Positions 22,167 through 34,239 of a stretch of 64,000 nt of DNA are shown here, piece by piece. This DNA comes from Gongronella butleri. Its lineage: Eukaryota; Mucoromycota; Mucoromycetes; Mucorales; Cunninghamellaceae. The stretch lies in assembly GCA_025201375.1 (NCBI GenBank), contig JAIWZP010000004.1:620001-684000 (forward strand), in the 5' to 3' direction. The position numbers were made by a program, and so were the translations under genes. Below the pieces are notes generated by a model. It made no database searches, was not told the DNA's origin, and saw only the letters and a program-made list of their open reading frames with translations. How positions within the stretch are numbered: the first letter of the stretch is position 1; every line of letters begins with the position of its first letter.

Positions 22167-24604
22167 TTGTACTTTTTTTACCGTTTTTTTTTTTTTACCC
22201 TCCATTACCAAACCCCCTCGTCATCTGGTTTTTCCTCGCCCCCTGTATCCATTCCCCCTCTTCAAAAACAAATTCGCCTTCACCCTGCACATCGGAGCAC
22301 ACAATGAGGCTGTCTTGTGCCGAAATCTCTCTTGAGCGCACATTGGTTGCGCGTTTGCTCTTTTTTTTTCTTTAATTTTTACCTCTCGATATTTATTTTT
22401 CCCTGCCTACAATCAAGTAGTAATACCTAGCCTCGGTCCTCTCTCATTGAAAAAAAAAATTGTCCATTTGCTTCATACATATTACACCAATATAATAAAT
22501 AAGCGTAATGCTGTTGTTTTCTTCTTCAATGTGGCTGTACAGAAAAACTCGAGATCTTCGTTTATGCACAAAGGATTAGGATCATGTTGCGTGCCGAATT
22601 CCAAGCACGTTGTATTGTGCGATTGCAGAAAAAGTCGCGCTTTTCAAAGATAACCACCATTAAAGCGCGTCTGCCAATGCATTGTTGCCAGCATGATGAT
22701 GATGAAAGGCGTACCAAAATGCCCTGTCAAATAACAACCGTTAAATTCTCTCGCTTGAGCCCTCGTACATTGCTTAAAACTCGCAGCGGCCGTGATATCT
22801 TGTTATTTTATAAAAACAAATGGTTTTGGTTGATGTTTCATGTCATCCCTGGACCTGTGTTTCGAAATGGGTCGAAAAAGGAATGGGGAATCTGGGGGTC
22901 ACTCAAAAACGCACTTTGCCCCCCCCCCCAATCTCAAAGTGTATATTGCAATTGCACAGGCCAAATGCCAAAAAGATTTGAAAACGTGGATTGCTTGAGT
23001 CAAGTGCCTATCTTTGAGCTATTGTAGAGGATGCTGCACACAAATAGCCAACGATGTCAATTTTTGTCAGAGATCGAATAGCTCAGTCTTGAGAATATGT
23101 ATTTCCCATGAACCAGGGCCAAATCGACCCCGTGAAGGCTAGCTCGCCGAGATCTTGACGCGATGTCCCAAAACCACAAGCGCTTTTACCGCGTTTGCCC
23201 ACTGATTCATTTGAGGTGACTCGCGCGCGGGGTCGCTCAGCTGTTACCGCAATACGATACCAAATGGCAGTGGTTTTACCTCCTTTACACCCATGAATTT
23301 GGCATGTCCTCAGAAACATGCTCGTCCGGTCCCAAATATGGTCCAGTTGATAATAGACACAATTCCATAGAGGCGTTAATTTTTTCGCGGATCGGATCAC
23401 TCAGTACCGAGAAATCGCGAGATTAGTGTTTGCTAGTGAAAACCCAGCGTCATACAATATTTCACGCGTTCCTCCCAATGAGCCTGACTACCTGGCTCCA
23501 AATTTGAACCAGTGGATAATCGACTCAAAAATCCAACGATGTGAGGTTTTTTGAGAAATCGGACGACTCAGTCCTGAGAAAATTCATTTTTCATAACTTC
23601 AGGGCCAAATCAGGATCAAAACGATCCCTCAAGGCTATCTCGCCGAAAACTCGACGCGATATCTCCAAACCACAAGCGCTTTTACCGCGTTTGCCTGCTA
23701 ATTCATTTGAGGTGACTCGCGCGTCGAGGCACTCAGCCGTTGCCGCGGTACGAGACCAAATGGTGCTGCTCTTACCCCTTTTACGCCTATAAACTGGCGC
23801 TTCATCAGAAACTTGCTCACCTGGTCCCAACTTTGGACCAGTTGATGGTAGACCCAATCCTCTAACGGTGTTCATGTTTTACGCAAATCGGATCACTCAG
23901 TACCGAGAAATCTCGACATTCGTGTTTGCTGGTGAAACCCCAGCGTTAAACAATATTTTACGCGTTCCTCCTGATGAGCCTGACCGTAGGGTCCCAAATT
24001 TGGACCGATGGATACTTGACCCGAAACTTCAATGATTACAAGTTTTTTTTGCAAATCGGATCACTCAGTCCTGAGAAAATGCATTTTTCATAAAGTCAGG
24101 GCCAAATCAGGATCAAAACGATCCCTAAAGGCGAGCTCTTCTCAACGTGCGTTCTTTTGTACTATCATGTTACGGTACGAACGTTCGCGAAGTCTTCACA
24201 ACAACGTTCGTTTGATTTTTTACGAAGTACAGTAGATGACCGCTCTATCGGCATCCCATTTTATCGGTTTACGCTTTTTATCGGACAAGTTTGATTTTTT
24301 TAATTTTTTTTTTTTTTTTTTTTTGCGCAGCCAAATGCCGAAATTCGTGTTTTGTATATCGTCTTTTGGCAGTGAATCTGCATATGATATCGGCAGGCCT
24401 CATTGTGTATTTTTTCTCCATTCACCGGCTGTATGAGCAGATGCACGCGAGTTTTCAAATGTTGAATCCGCGAGCGGGACCATCAGTCGGGTCGGAAGGG
24501 GGAGCGTGGGAAAAATGGATGGCTCCTTCAGGGCGCTGACAGGCAAACTTTTTTTTATTTCTCGCTTTTCTTTCTCGCTCTATTTTTTTTTTTTATTCTC
24601 GACT
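22167..24604. other. Intergenic region with family A tandem repeats
   Basis: From the RalGAP 3' flank (AT-rich, T runs at 22185-22197) to the QDPR start. Most of 23.0-24.15 kb is the tandem repeat listed separately. A C run lies at 22919-22930 and a T run at 24301-24324. The 147-codon frame at 22584-23027 shows no family resemblance. Confidence 0.5.
23040..24150 (+). repeat. Diverged tandem repeat, period ~490 bp (family A)
   Basis: CTCAGT(C/T)(C/T)TGAGAA blocks followed by a TCAGGGCCAAATC block start near 23083, 23573 and 24064. A second landmark, ATCGGATCACTCAGTACCGAG, occurs at 23391 and 23887, so each unit is about 490-496 bp. CCACAAGCGCTTTTACCGCG is at about 23167 and 23677. The third unit is truncated after about 24140. 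A further copy begins the window. Confidence 0.75.
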
Positions 24605-25777
24605 ATGTCTATGCCTTCGCTTGCTGTGTATGGTGGCTCTGGTGCGCTTGGCCGTGCCCTCGTGTCCTTTTTCAAGGCAAAAGGCTTCGTACGTTTTCTT
24701 TTCCGAAAAAAAATAAAAAAAATGGCGCAGACGTGCGTGCTGACAGCTCTTTTTTCCTCTTTCTTGCAGCGAGTGATCAATATTGACCTTGTGGAAAACG
24801 CGGAGGCGCACGACAACACGCTTATTCATTTGGAGCAGTCGCTAGAGGAGCAGGGCAATCATTTGGACAAGTCGCTCGGCGAAATTCTCAAGGAGGACAA
24901 GCTTGCTGGCTTGTTTTGCGTCGCTGGCGGCTGGGCCGGAGGCAATGCGAAGAGCAAGAGTAAGTTATGCGCTGTTGAGGCGCCCAGGCGCGCGTCCGCC
25001 TTTTATCAATACGAGAAAATCGCGTCATTTACCCCATCGTCTCATTTATTGATAGACTTCTTGGGTTCCGCGGATCTCATGGTGAAGCAGAGCGTCAATT
25101 CGTCGCTGGTCGCCGGCTACCTGGCTGCGCGTCATCTCAAGACGTGAGTGTTGTGGCTCAAATGGCCAATTTTTGCCATTGAGCACCGAATGGACATACC
25201 CCGCTCACATTTTTTGTTCCACGTAGTGATGGTCTTTTGACGCTGACGGGTGCGCTTGCGGCGCTGGAGCCCACGCCTGGCATGACGGGCTACGGTTTGG
25301 CCAAGGCTGCCGTGCATCACCTCACGCAGAGCCTCGCGCAACCCGGTGGTGGTCTCCCTGAGCAAGCCAAGGTCGTTTGCATGTGCCCGTAAGGAAAAAA
25401 AAAAAAAAGCGCGTGTTTGCGCGTGGGTGCAAGCAAAGATGGTGGCACAAGTGTGGGGAAGCCATGCTCATCTTTTTTTTCCCTTTTTTAGCGTGACGAT
25501 TGACACGCCCATGAACCGCCAGGGCATGCCCGACGCCGACTTTTCGACCTGGACGCCGCCAGTGGCCATTGCCGAGTAAGTTGTCATCCATGGGCGCGGG
25601 ACCCAAGATTTGAAAAAACGCGCGTGATCACTCATGTTTCTCATTTTGTGCCCCCCCTTTTTTTTTTCTTCTTCTAGGCAATTGGCTTCTTACATGAATG
25701 GCTCGATCCAAGTGGACAGCGGCAAGCTGATCAGCGTGGTCACCAAGGCGGGCGTCACGTCGTTTGCTGAATTGTGA
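24605..25777 (+). CDS. QDPR: Dihydropteridine reductase (quinonoid BH2 to BH4)
   Basis: Regenerates tetrahydrobiopterin from quinonoid dihydrobiopterin with NADH, in the cytosol. Six exons (24605-24688, 24770-24959, 25056-25143, 25227-25388, 25492-25575, 25678-25777) give 235 aa; human QDPR is 244. It is a short-chain dehydrogenase with GGSGALG (residues 10-16) for dinucleotide binding and catalytic Tyr143/Lys147 in YGLAK. Family-specific words are CVAGGWAGGNAKSK, DLMVKQS, LLTLTGALAALEPTPGM, VTIDTPMNR and DFSTWTPP. A second in-frame ATG lies two codons downstream. An AATAAA signal at 25788 ends the transcript region, facing the convergent 5MP gene 145 bp away. Its presence implies BH4-dependent metabolism such as phenylalanine hydroxylation. 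Confidence 0.95.
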
Positions 25778-25787
25778 ATTGTAGATA

Positions 25788-25793
25788 AATAAA
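25788..25793 (+). terminator. Polyadenylation signal AATAAA after QDPR
   Basis: AATAAA 11 bases after the QDPR stop codon, in a 145-bp gap between two convergent genes. Placement supports it, but usage is inferred. Confidence 0.5.
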
Positions 25794-25922
25794 GCGTGTG
25801 TTTTATTCAAGGAATCAAAAAAGAGAATGGACAAAACAATAAAGAAAAAAAAAAAGAGGACCATGTACGGCTTGCACACGGAATTGGGATGGTAAGAGGG
25901 TGGTGAAAGGAGTTGTGGGGAT

Positions 25923-27180
25923 TTACTCGTCGTCTTCCTCCTCGTCAGACGAGTCGTCGCCATTTTCGCGGAGCCAGTTGACAAATGGCTGGATTTGCTT
26001 CATGAGGACGGTCTTGCCTTGGGGCTTGTGGGCCTTGTCAGCCCAAAAGAGGATGGCGTTGTGGGAGAGGACGTCGTTTTGGTAGAGCAATTGGACGATG
26101 CGGCTAAAGACCTTTGTGATCTTTGCATCCTCGTAGCAATTGATCTGCACCTTTTGCAAAAGGACGACCTCGGACTTGGGGGACGTCGTGTACGCCTCGA
26201 GCAGCTCCGTCCACTCCTTGAGCGCGCGCATCACGTGCATTTCCACCTGGTCAGGGCGGATGTTGATCAAATCCACCGTGTCCACAATCGCCGTCCAGAT
26301 CAAGGGGATCGTGTCAGCTTCGGTCAGGTGGCCCTCAGTCGTCATCTCCTTGATGTAAGCAAGGATCTACAAAAAAAAGAGAAAAAAAATGAGCGACTTG
26401 TACGTGATTTCCATTTTTTTTTTTTTCAAAAAATAAAATAAAAAGAGAGGAATGGGTTGCTTACCGTGGCGGGCGTCACCTCAGAGTCCTCAGCGTCGGC
26501 GCTGCGCAACTTTTGTCTGAGATCGGCCAACAGCTCCTTTTTCACCGAATCCTTTTGGTAGCGGTGGTGGAACTCGACGAGCTGCTTCATGCCCTCAGCT
26601 TCAAAGTGCTTGGCAAATTCTTCGTCGGTGCGCTTGCTAGGCGGCATCAATTCCATCAAGCGCGTGTCCAAGCCCGCGGCAATCAGGTAGCGACCAAGCT
26701 GGTCGACCGATTGCTCGTTCAGGATGGTGCGGAAGATCGTTGTCGCAAACGACAACGAATGACCTAGAAAACGATAAAAAAAAAAAAAAAAAAAAAGCAC
26801 GTGTGAGTCACCATGGGGACCAAAGAGACCAAAAGAGACGAATAAAAAAATATCTTACCATCCTTGACCAAATAGTCCTTGAGAAGAACCTTGAGGGCGG
26901 CGGGATTGACGAGCTGCGTGGTGATGAAGAAACCGGTGGCCGTGGCAAGCTTGGTGTTCTCCTGTTCCGTCCACTTGTTAATGAACAGCAGGATGTTCTT
27001 GAGCGTCTCCTCCAGGGGGCGCTGCAGGTACTTGTAGCGACGGATCAGCTTGTTGAACACATCAACGTTCTTTCTGACGGACGCGGAATCTTCCTCGCCA
27101 CCAACAATGCTGAAGGGGCTGCGCTCAACGTCATCCATCACAATACCACCAGGCTCTGCATTGAAGAAGAAAAAAGAAAG

Positions 27181-27212
<32 letters not shown>

Positions 27213-27815
27213 CAAACAGACGGTGCCACAAAAAAAAAAAAAAAAAAAAAAAAAGCATTGTAAACAAAACAGGTCTTTTTTTTTTTTTCTCGTTGCCTGA
27301 TAAGGCCCATTTTCTTTTTCTCTTACGAAGGATGCCACCCATGATGAACAATTCAAACATGCTTTCGCCATACTTGCGGTATTCCATGGTGTTACCCGCC
27401 TTGTCCAGGATGCTCGAGATCTCATCGAGATTGCCGGGCGTCGCCTTGGCTAGTTGAGCCAACAACTGGTCGCGGAAAACTGGAATCAAAAAAAAGTGTG
27501 AGCAACATCCATGCGGGGGCCATCACACGAGCTTTTTTCCTTGCTGACACCCACGCCGCGCACATTGCATCATCCTTTTTGGTCTTTTTCACGTTTGCTC
27601 ACACACTAGGCAGCTCCAATTGCCCCCCTTGCTTACCCTCAGGTTCATGCTTTGCTTGTGCTTTTTGTATGCCCTATGAGAAAAAATGAAACAGGCGTGA
27701 GTCCTCATCTTAAAAGGCTTAGTCTATTGTTTTTTTTTACTTTTCTTTGTTTTATTTTGACACCATGTAAAGTGGGCTTGACGTTGCTGTTAACTTGAGT
27801 TTGGGTAGAATTCAT
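25923..27815 (-). CDS. eIF5-mimic protein (5MP / BZW family, W2 domain)
   Basis: Competes with eIF5 for eIF2 and eIF3 and so tunes start-codon selection. Six exons (27815-27741, 27673-27637, 27479-27327, 27155-26859, 26763-26465, 26366-25923) encode 434 aa; human BZW1 is 419. The start was found by joining a 75-nt and a 37-nt exon. Together they give NVKPTLHGVKIKQRK, matching the conserved KPTLxGxRxKxRK N-terminus of BZW proteins. Later words are EPEVFRDQL, ESMFELFIMGGIL, FNKLIRRYKYLQRP, TRLMELMPP and, in the C-terminal W2 domain, ENGDDSSDEEEDDE after FVNWL, the acidic AA-box tail. The family is absent from budding yeast. It is divergent from MED22, with 224 bp between start codons. Confidence 0.94.
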
Positions 27816-28039
27816 GTAGTTGCTGCTAACCGGTTATTTTTCGTTTCTGTCGATAACTCTCCTAGAAGCAAGTGAAGAAAGGGTGAAGAAGAAAGGAAAA
27901 AAAACAAAGAGGCGGCTGAAAGACCTAAAAAGGAGGACCGGCACCAATCAAAAGCCCGCTCTTTTTGATTCGGTCCTCTTGGATGCGCCAATCCCAAGGT
28001 GTTTGACCTTTTTTTTTTCTTTTCCATTTTCAAAGCCAA
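27816..28039. promoter_or_regulatory. 224-bp shared intergenic promoter of 5MP and MED22
   Basis: The two start codons face away from each other across 224 bp, so both promoters must lie here or overlap. Purine-rich 27880-27930 and a T run at 28009-28018 are visible. No canonical TATA box is seen on either strand. Confidence 0.5.
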
Positions 28040-28649
28040 ATGTCGAATTATATGAATACAGCCTCGTCCGGCACGTCGTCAAGGCCTGTTTTGCAGCACA
28101 TGGAGGATCAATACAACAAGCGCATTGACGACGATATTTCAAAGCTTGTCGACTGCTTTACAGAGATAGTCAAGACCGGCGAAGTGCGTTTAAACCTCGT
28201 TTTTTTTTTTGTTTTTTGTTTTTTTTTGCCCGTCGCCTCACGCGTCTTTTTTTCGTTGCTTTTGTAGATCGCGGAAAAGGACAAATTCAAAGTGTCGCAA
28301 GAAGGATACCAGGTGGAGAACCAAGCCGCCCAAATCGTACGTTTTTCGAAAAAATAGGGCAAAAAGGGGGGGGGGCAATTATTGCCAAAACACGCGTGCT
28401 CAACTCGTGTTTTATTTTCATTTTCAGGTGCGCTCGACCGAGTCCTTGCTTGGTCTGATCAAGGAATTGAAGCAATTCCTGCTGTTGAATGATACCAAGA
28501 CGCTGACGGCGCTGACGGAGCAGCGATCGCGTGCATTAACGGGCCAAACGAGCGAGATCAAAAAGGTGGTGCTCGACCTGCGGCAAGAAATTACGGACGC
28601 CATGTATGAGATGGAATCTGTGTATTATCGGTCGCTCGTCGATCAATAA
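28040..28649 (+). CDS. MED22: Mediator complex subunit 22 (head module)
   Basis: Small head-module subunit of Mediator, which links transcription factors to RNA polymerase II. Three exons (28040-28183, 28268-28336, 28428-28649) give 144 aa. The Surf5/Med22 signature is clear: YNKRIDDDISKLVDCFTEI, then VENQAAQIVRSTESLLGLI, LKQFLLLND and a C-terminal helix ending MYEMESVYYRSLVDQ. It is shorter than the human protein because the vertebrate C-terminal tail is missing, which is normal for fungi. It converges with the ABC transporter gene (210 bp between stop codons). Confidence 0.93.
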
Positions 28650-28858
28650 AAAAACGCATATAGCGGGCTATTTACGCGTGGAAACGCTTTATTCTGCGTT
28701 TGTGAGAGGAGGGGGGCGACATTACAATACAATACATACATGAAAAGGAAAGGGGAAGAGAGAGAGAGAAAGTGGAGCAAAAGAGAGGGGAGGGACGAGT
28801 GTCTATAATCTATACAGTCATCTATAAAAAATACGAAAAAAGCGAGCAAAAACGAGGT

Positions 28859-31260
28859 TTAATGGTGATGGTCCACCTGTGTCAGCGATTGCAGTTCGAC
28901 GAGGCGGCGGAACGTGCCATTCTCGATATTCAGCAGCTCATTGTATGTGCCAAGCTCGGCAATGCGGCCATTGTCGATGCATGCGACCACATCCGCGCTG
29001 CGAATCGTGCTCAAGCGGTGCGCAATGGTGAATACGGTGCGACCGTGCATCAGACGGTTGAGCGCTTCCTGCACGAGCAACTCGCTCTCGGAATCTGACG
29101 GGAAAGAGAGAAAAGAAAACGCGTCAATTACATACAAAAATGCTTTTTTTTTCATTTTTACCCAGTGCGCTTGTGGCCTCATCGAGGACAAGGATGGACG
29201 GGTTCTTGAGCAATGCACGTGCAATGGCGATGCGCTGCTTTTGGCCGCCGCTAAGGGCAGTGGAACGCTCACCGACCATGGTATCATATTTGTTGTGGAA
29301 GGATTCGATGAACGACGCGCAATTGGCGAGAGTGGCGGCGCGCTTGATGTCGTCCATGGTCGCGTCAGGGCGGCCGTACGCGATATTCTCGGCAATGGTG
29401 CCGTGGAACAGAGTGGGCTCTTGCGACACGACACCCACCTGGTCGCGCCACCAATGCAAATTCACGTCCTTGATGTTCACGTCGTCCACAAACACGTTGC
29501 CCGCGTCAGCGTCGTAGTACCGCAACAAGAGCGCCCCGATGGTGCTCTTGCCGCTGCCCGATGGGCCCACCACCGCGACAACAGTGCCTGGATTCACTGT
29601 CAACGACAAATTCTTGAAAATGGTATTTTGATCGCGGGTTGGATACGAGAAAAACACGTTTTGGAACCTGATCTTGCCCTTTAGGTTGTCAAGCACTTTT
29701 CCACTGTCGACAGGGATGTGGCTCTTACGCTCCAGAAGCTCAAACAAGCGATCCGACGCACCAATGGCTTTTGCAATCTCCGAGTAGAACGATGTCAGTC
29801 CGCCCAGCGATGTACCCACGTATGCCGTGTACAGCATGAACGACGCGAGCTCGCCAATGGTGATGACATTGTTGAGCACCATGTCGCCGCCATACCACAA
29901 GACCGACAAGATGGCCAGATTGCCCGACAGGCCTGCGCCGCCAAAAAAGGCGCCACTGGCAAGCGCCTCCTTTTTGGCCAGCTGGTATAGGTCCATCACC
30001 TTGGACGCGTAGTGCTTGCTCTCCAAATCCTCCTTGGCAAACGCCTGCACCGTGCGAATCGCGCTAATCTTCTCCTCAGACACCTTGGTGATCTCCGCCA
30101 CCGCCGTCTGTGTGCGTCGCGACAATTTCTTGACGTATCGCCCATACACAATCGCAAACATCGCCACAGGAGGAACCACAAGCATCATGATCCCCGTCAA
30201 ATGCGGACTGGTCGCCCAAAAAAAAAAAAAGAGATTTTAGCAAAAAAAAAAAAAAAAAGAAGCCTGGCCCACAGACTCACCTGACGTAAAGCATCATGCC
30301 CGAGCCGACAGTCGCAGTGGCAAGCGCCCTAAAAAAAAAAAAAAAAAAAAACGTTTTGGTGAGGTTTGGTCCCGTTTTTCCCCAAAATGCCCATTTCCCC
30401 TCTTTTTTTTCTTCACTTTTTCTTTTTCTTCTCTATGTTTACCTTAGGCCGTCGCTGACATTGTTGGTGACGCTCTTGCCGACAATGGCGGCGTCCGTGG
30501 ACAGGCGGGAAATGAGCTCGCCGGTGCGATTGCGGTCGAAAAAGGCCATTTCCTGGCGAAGGATGTTTTTGTACAGGTCGTTGCGCAGTCGCTGGATGAT
30601 GCGCTCGCCGGATAAGCGAAAGAGCATGACGCGGCCCATGTTGGCCGTCGCGCCAACCGTGAAAACGATGCCCAGCACGCCAAAGAACTCGGGCAATGAC
30701 AGACCAAACGCCTTGTCCTTGGCCGACTCGGGATTCGTCACAATGTCAATGATCCGGCCCATCGAAAAGGGCACAGACATCGTGATGCCCGACGAGATGA
30801 GCAGCAGCCCAATGGCAGCTTTATTTTTTTATAAATAAAAAAAGGGTAGTCAGTGGCCCATTGCCTCTGTATTTCCCCTCCCCCCTTTTTTTCGTTTTTG
30901 TTGCCTACCTGTGATGCTCTTTGCCTCTGGTTTGGCCAGCCTGAACAGCCGCTTGGTATCTTTCCAATTGGTCGCCTTTTTGGCCGCCGTCGAGGCCGAG
31001 GTGGCGGTGGCAGCGTCTTGTACAGCACGAGACGCATCTTGCTGCTTGGCAGGCGTTGACAGGTGCATGCGTGACGTGTTAAAGAGGCGTGTGGCGGCCT
31101 TGTGGCGTGCGTGAGGCGAGAGTGCTGTCGGTGGCCTTGGCAAGACAAGCGACATGGCCAACGACCTCGACGACGGGGTCGACCAGAGCGAGGCGCTGCC
31201 GCGGGAAAAGCTGGAGCCAGCAGCACGTGCTGGCCAGTGTCTAGAGGCAGCACATAACAT
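28859..31260 (-). CDS. Mitochondrial ABC half-transporter (ABCB10/Mdl1 type)
   Basis: Half-size ABC exporter of the inner mitochondrial membrane; yeast Mdl1 acts in peptide export and ABCB10 in oxidative-stress and haem biology. Five exons (31260-30909, 30818-30443, 30328-30281, 30207-29162, 29094-28859) encode 685 aa, close to Mdl1 (695). Residues 1 to about 90 are Arg/Ser/Ala-rich with few acidic residues, a matrix-targeting peptide. The membrane domain follows ([33 protein letters not shown]). The nucleotide-binding domain has Walker [10 protein letters not shown] (about 473-481), Q-loop Gln521, signature LSGGQ (577-581), Walker B ILVLD (597-601) with EATSALD across the last splice, and H-loop IAHRLST. 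All catalytic motifs are intact. The 48-nt third exon is unusually short. Confidence 0.93.
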
Positions 31261-31479
31261 AGTTGAGAGCCGTCCGTCGGTGTGTTGAAAGGAAGAAAAA
31301 GCGCCAGTCAAGAACGAAAAGAAAGAAAAGAAAAGTAAAAAAAAAAGGCCAAAAAAAGGTAAACAAGGCCAGGCTCCTCCCAATTTCAAATGTCATTGTC
31401 CCCCAAGCGCCCGGAAAAAATTTAGCCGGCGACGATCCGTACAGAACAGGACCCTGGACGGGCCAATAAAACGTACCTT

Positions 31480-33030
31480 TTTTTTACGCAGTTTCGTCAT
31501 TTGCTCAGCATAAAGCAAAATAGGAACGAGAAAATAACGCTGCCCAGCGGCCTTTTCACCATGTCGCGTCATGTACAGCTGCCCACAGTGGTCCTCGGGA
31601 GGTGTCCGAGCATTCAATTGACGGATTCAGGTCCGTGCGCACCAATTTGTTGTCAATTCCCCTGAAAATATCTTTTTTTTTTTTTTGCTGTGCCACAAGG
31701 CAAACGATCTACGCAATAGTTCTCGCCATTGCGGGAATGAGTTGCAGCCACACGAAAACAAACGCCTGAAATCACAAATTTGTGATTTTTGGGCGTTTGG
31801 ATGCACTGCCTGATGCTGTCTGATGCTGCATGAGCTAATGCGCGCCGCACTTGTTGTACGTGTTTGTAAGTATCTGTTTAGCACTGGGGGTGTGCAATGA
31901 AAACAGAGATTGATTAGATGGTCGTTGACAAACACGCAGAATTAGCTCTTTAATCGTTTTTTAGCCATTTGTCGCCGAGTTGACAATCAACAAGAACCTC
32001 CAAACATTGGATCGCCAAATCCACGCTCACTCATTCAAATGAGCCCACTGTTGGCATGCTGCGGTTGATGGATGGCACACAGTGGCGATTTTCAAAATTG
32101 GCTAATTTTCCTGGGGTACAGTCATGGGTTTGAAAAATGCACAAATTAGGTTCCCAGATCGCTGCGACATTCAACCACATGGTAATCCCACCTCGTTCAC
32201 CGACGAAATCAAGATAAAAAGCTCGGGTCCATTGGTTGGGTTCGGCGTAAAATGCATTTAGGACCGTGTTTTCAGTTTAAGGTCATCTCGATGAAAAATG
32301 CTTGTATCATTGAGAAACACACACCACCTGCAAGAGCATGGCTTGCTGCGTACGTGGACATCGTTGATCAATGAAAAAAGCGATTTTTTGGGCATTTTTT
32401 GCACGGTTTTAAAACCATAGAGGTTTTTCAACGCGTGAAAAAGCGCGTCCAACGCCAAGTTAGGCGCGTCTATTTCATATCAATCCATGAATCGAGGTGT
32501 GTCTCGTGCTAGCGGACGCGTCAGCGGGGTCTATCGACGCGTTTTTCCCGTGCAAATCGCGGTTGAAATTAAGTCTAAAATTGTTCATTGCTCGCCAAAG
32601 AGCAGATTGACCCCGTTCGTTTTTAGCATTTTTGTTGGTTTCGGCATGCCTTCGTTCTTGTGTGTAAGTTTGGCACAATTCTGGAGACCTAAAATTTCGA
32701 TTTTGGTTTTGGGGGCTCGACAAGGCTAAATTTTCATTTGCGCGTGTAGCGCCCTCTTGGTTTGCAGTGACTGAAAATTGCGTCATAAAAGGGGTTTCCA
32801 TATCGCTCTTTCATTTTCAAGCACGTTTCGAAGAAGCTAAATTACCAAGGTTGGCCACTTGCAGCTGAAATATCGATAAAAATGATCGGTCATAGAAGCG
32901 TCTCTGCAAAAACTTGTCCAATTCGCTCCAAATTTGGACCGCCCGATCTTTGAGGTTAGACTTCTACGATGCCAGGGAGAGTTTTGCAAATTGACAAGCG
33001 CACACTGGTGATATCTTGCATAACCAAGAA
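31480..33030 (+). repeat. Family B repeat, copy 2 (left direct repeat flanking the Gag-like gene)
   Basis: Matches about 38290-39840 in the same orientation and the core matches 12390-13130. Landmarks are TTTGTCGCCGAGTTGACA (about 31970), GATTTTCAAAATTGGC (about 32090), GTACAGTCATGG, CAACGCGTGAAAAAGCGCGTC (about 32430), TTTTTGTTGGTTTCGGCAT (about 32629) and TCTTGTGTGTAAGTTTGGCA (about 32656). The outer part is supported by the looser pair TTGTTGTCAATTCCCCTGAAAA (31647) and TTGCCAATTCTCTTGAAAA (38446). Confidence 0.65.
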
Positions 33031-34222
33031 AAAGGAGAAGGGCATCTGCGATGCACGTGACCTTTGATGATGTTTCCGTGAGAATATTCCAAGATGAGAT
33101 TTTGGCAAGCGCCTGTTCCTTGGTTGCTTCGCCGGAGATCAATCGCGCGAAATTGATGGTCGTTCTAAAAAAGAAGGTTCCATCGTGTCTTCGCAATTGT
33201 AGATGGGCGTTTTGTGTCGACGATTGATCATTGATGGGCATTTGGAAAAGTACTGGTAGATGGAAAACGCTAGCAGTGTCATCTTGATCTTACGTTGCAC
33301 GACGAGTGCGAAAAAAAAATTAAAAAAAAAATTGATGTGGTCAAAGACATGAATTATGGTTAAGAGACCTGTGGGCCTGACTGTAACAGTTTGGGATTCA
33401 GAGTAGCCAAATAATCACTTGAAACCCAGCGCGTCATGGATCGGATTTTAAAAGAGACGCGTCAAAAAAAAAAAAAAAAAGCGCGTCGAGATTGTTCTTT
33501 TTTAGCCCCTGATTTCCTTTTTTCTTGCTAATCACCGAAAGTAACTGCAACATAGCAAATGACATTCATTTCTTGCGATTGCGGCCGTCATGTGATTGCT
33601 GCCCGCATCAGGGCGCTCGTCCTAGATCTTTTGCTCCCATATGAAATGGCCATCAGGCACATCGCACGCGTTCCCTCTAGCAAAACGAGCGCGTCTTTTT
33701 TTGTGTTTTGCATGAAATCGTTGTCATTGTGGCTCGCAAGCTACCATTTGCAGCCAAGGAATCATTGTTGATCCACCATTTTGCTTTTTTGGCATCACAC
33801 TCGCGCGCTCCCTCTCCTTTTTTTTCTCGAATGCGAAATGCCCCACGAGCAAACTTTCCACCTTTTTTCCCTTGAACACAATTTTTTGGTGCTATCTAGC
33901 AAATCGCACCAATGGCATAAATGGCACATCAGCTGATTACCGCAGATTTAGCAGCACCAATCAGTTTCTGCATCCTTTTTTTTGATCTGTTGCTAGGTGC
34001 CTGGAAATGCGAAGCGCGAGCTCTCCTTTTTTTGCCTTTCTGGGGTCATTTGTTAACCGCAGCCAATTTTTTCAGCGGAGGCAAACGCAGCCAGAGATGC
34101 ATCACCAGATGTTTTGCATCAAAAGAACGCATTACCAGGGGTTATGAAAGCAGTAGGGCTCTCTGGAAGGTTCCCTATGCTGCTGGAAACCCCAGGCGGA
34201 AGGTGTGACAAAGTCAGGGAGC

Positions 34223-34239
34223 AAAAAGGTATAAAAAGG
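34223..34239 (+). promoter_or_regulatory. TATA box of the Gag-like gene
   Basis: TATAAAAA at 34230 inside AAAAAGGTATAAAAAGG. The same 17 bases occur at 40921-40937 before the small secreted protein. It lies 309 bp upstream of the ATG at 34539, so a long pyrimidine-rich leader (34260-34440), perhaps with an intron, is expected. Confidence 0.55.

Noticed and set aside
22584..23027. 147-codon plus-strand frame
   Set aside because: Located between the RalGAP 3' end and family A repeats, with mixed codon use and no recognisable motif.
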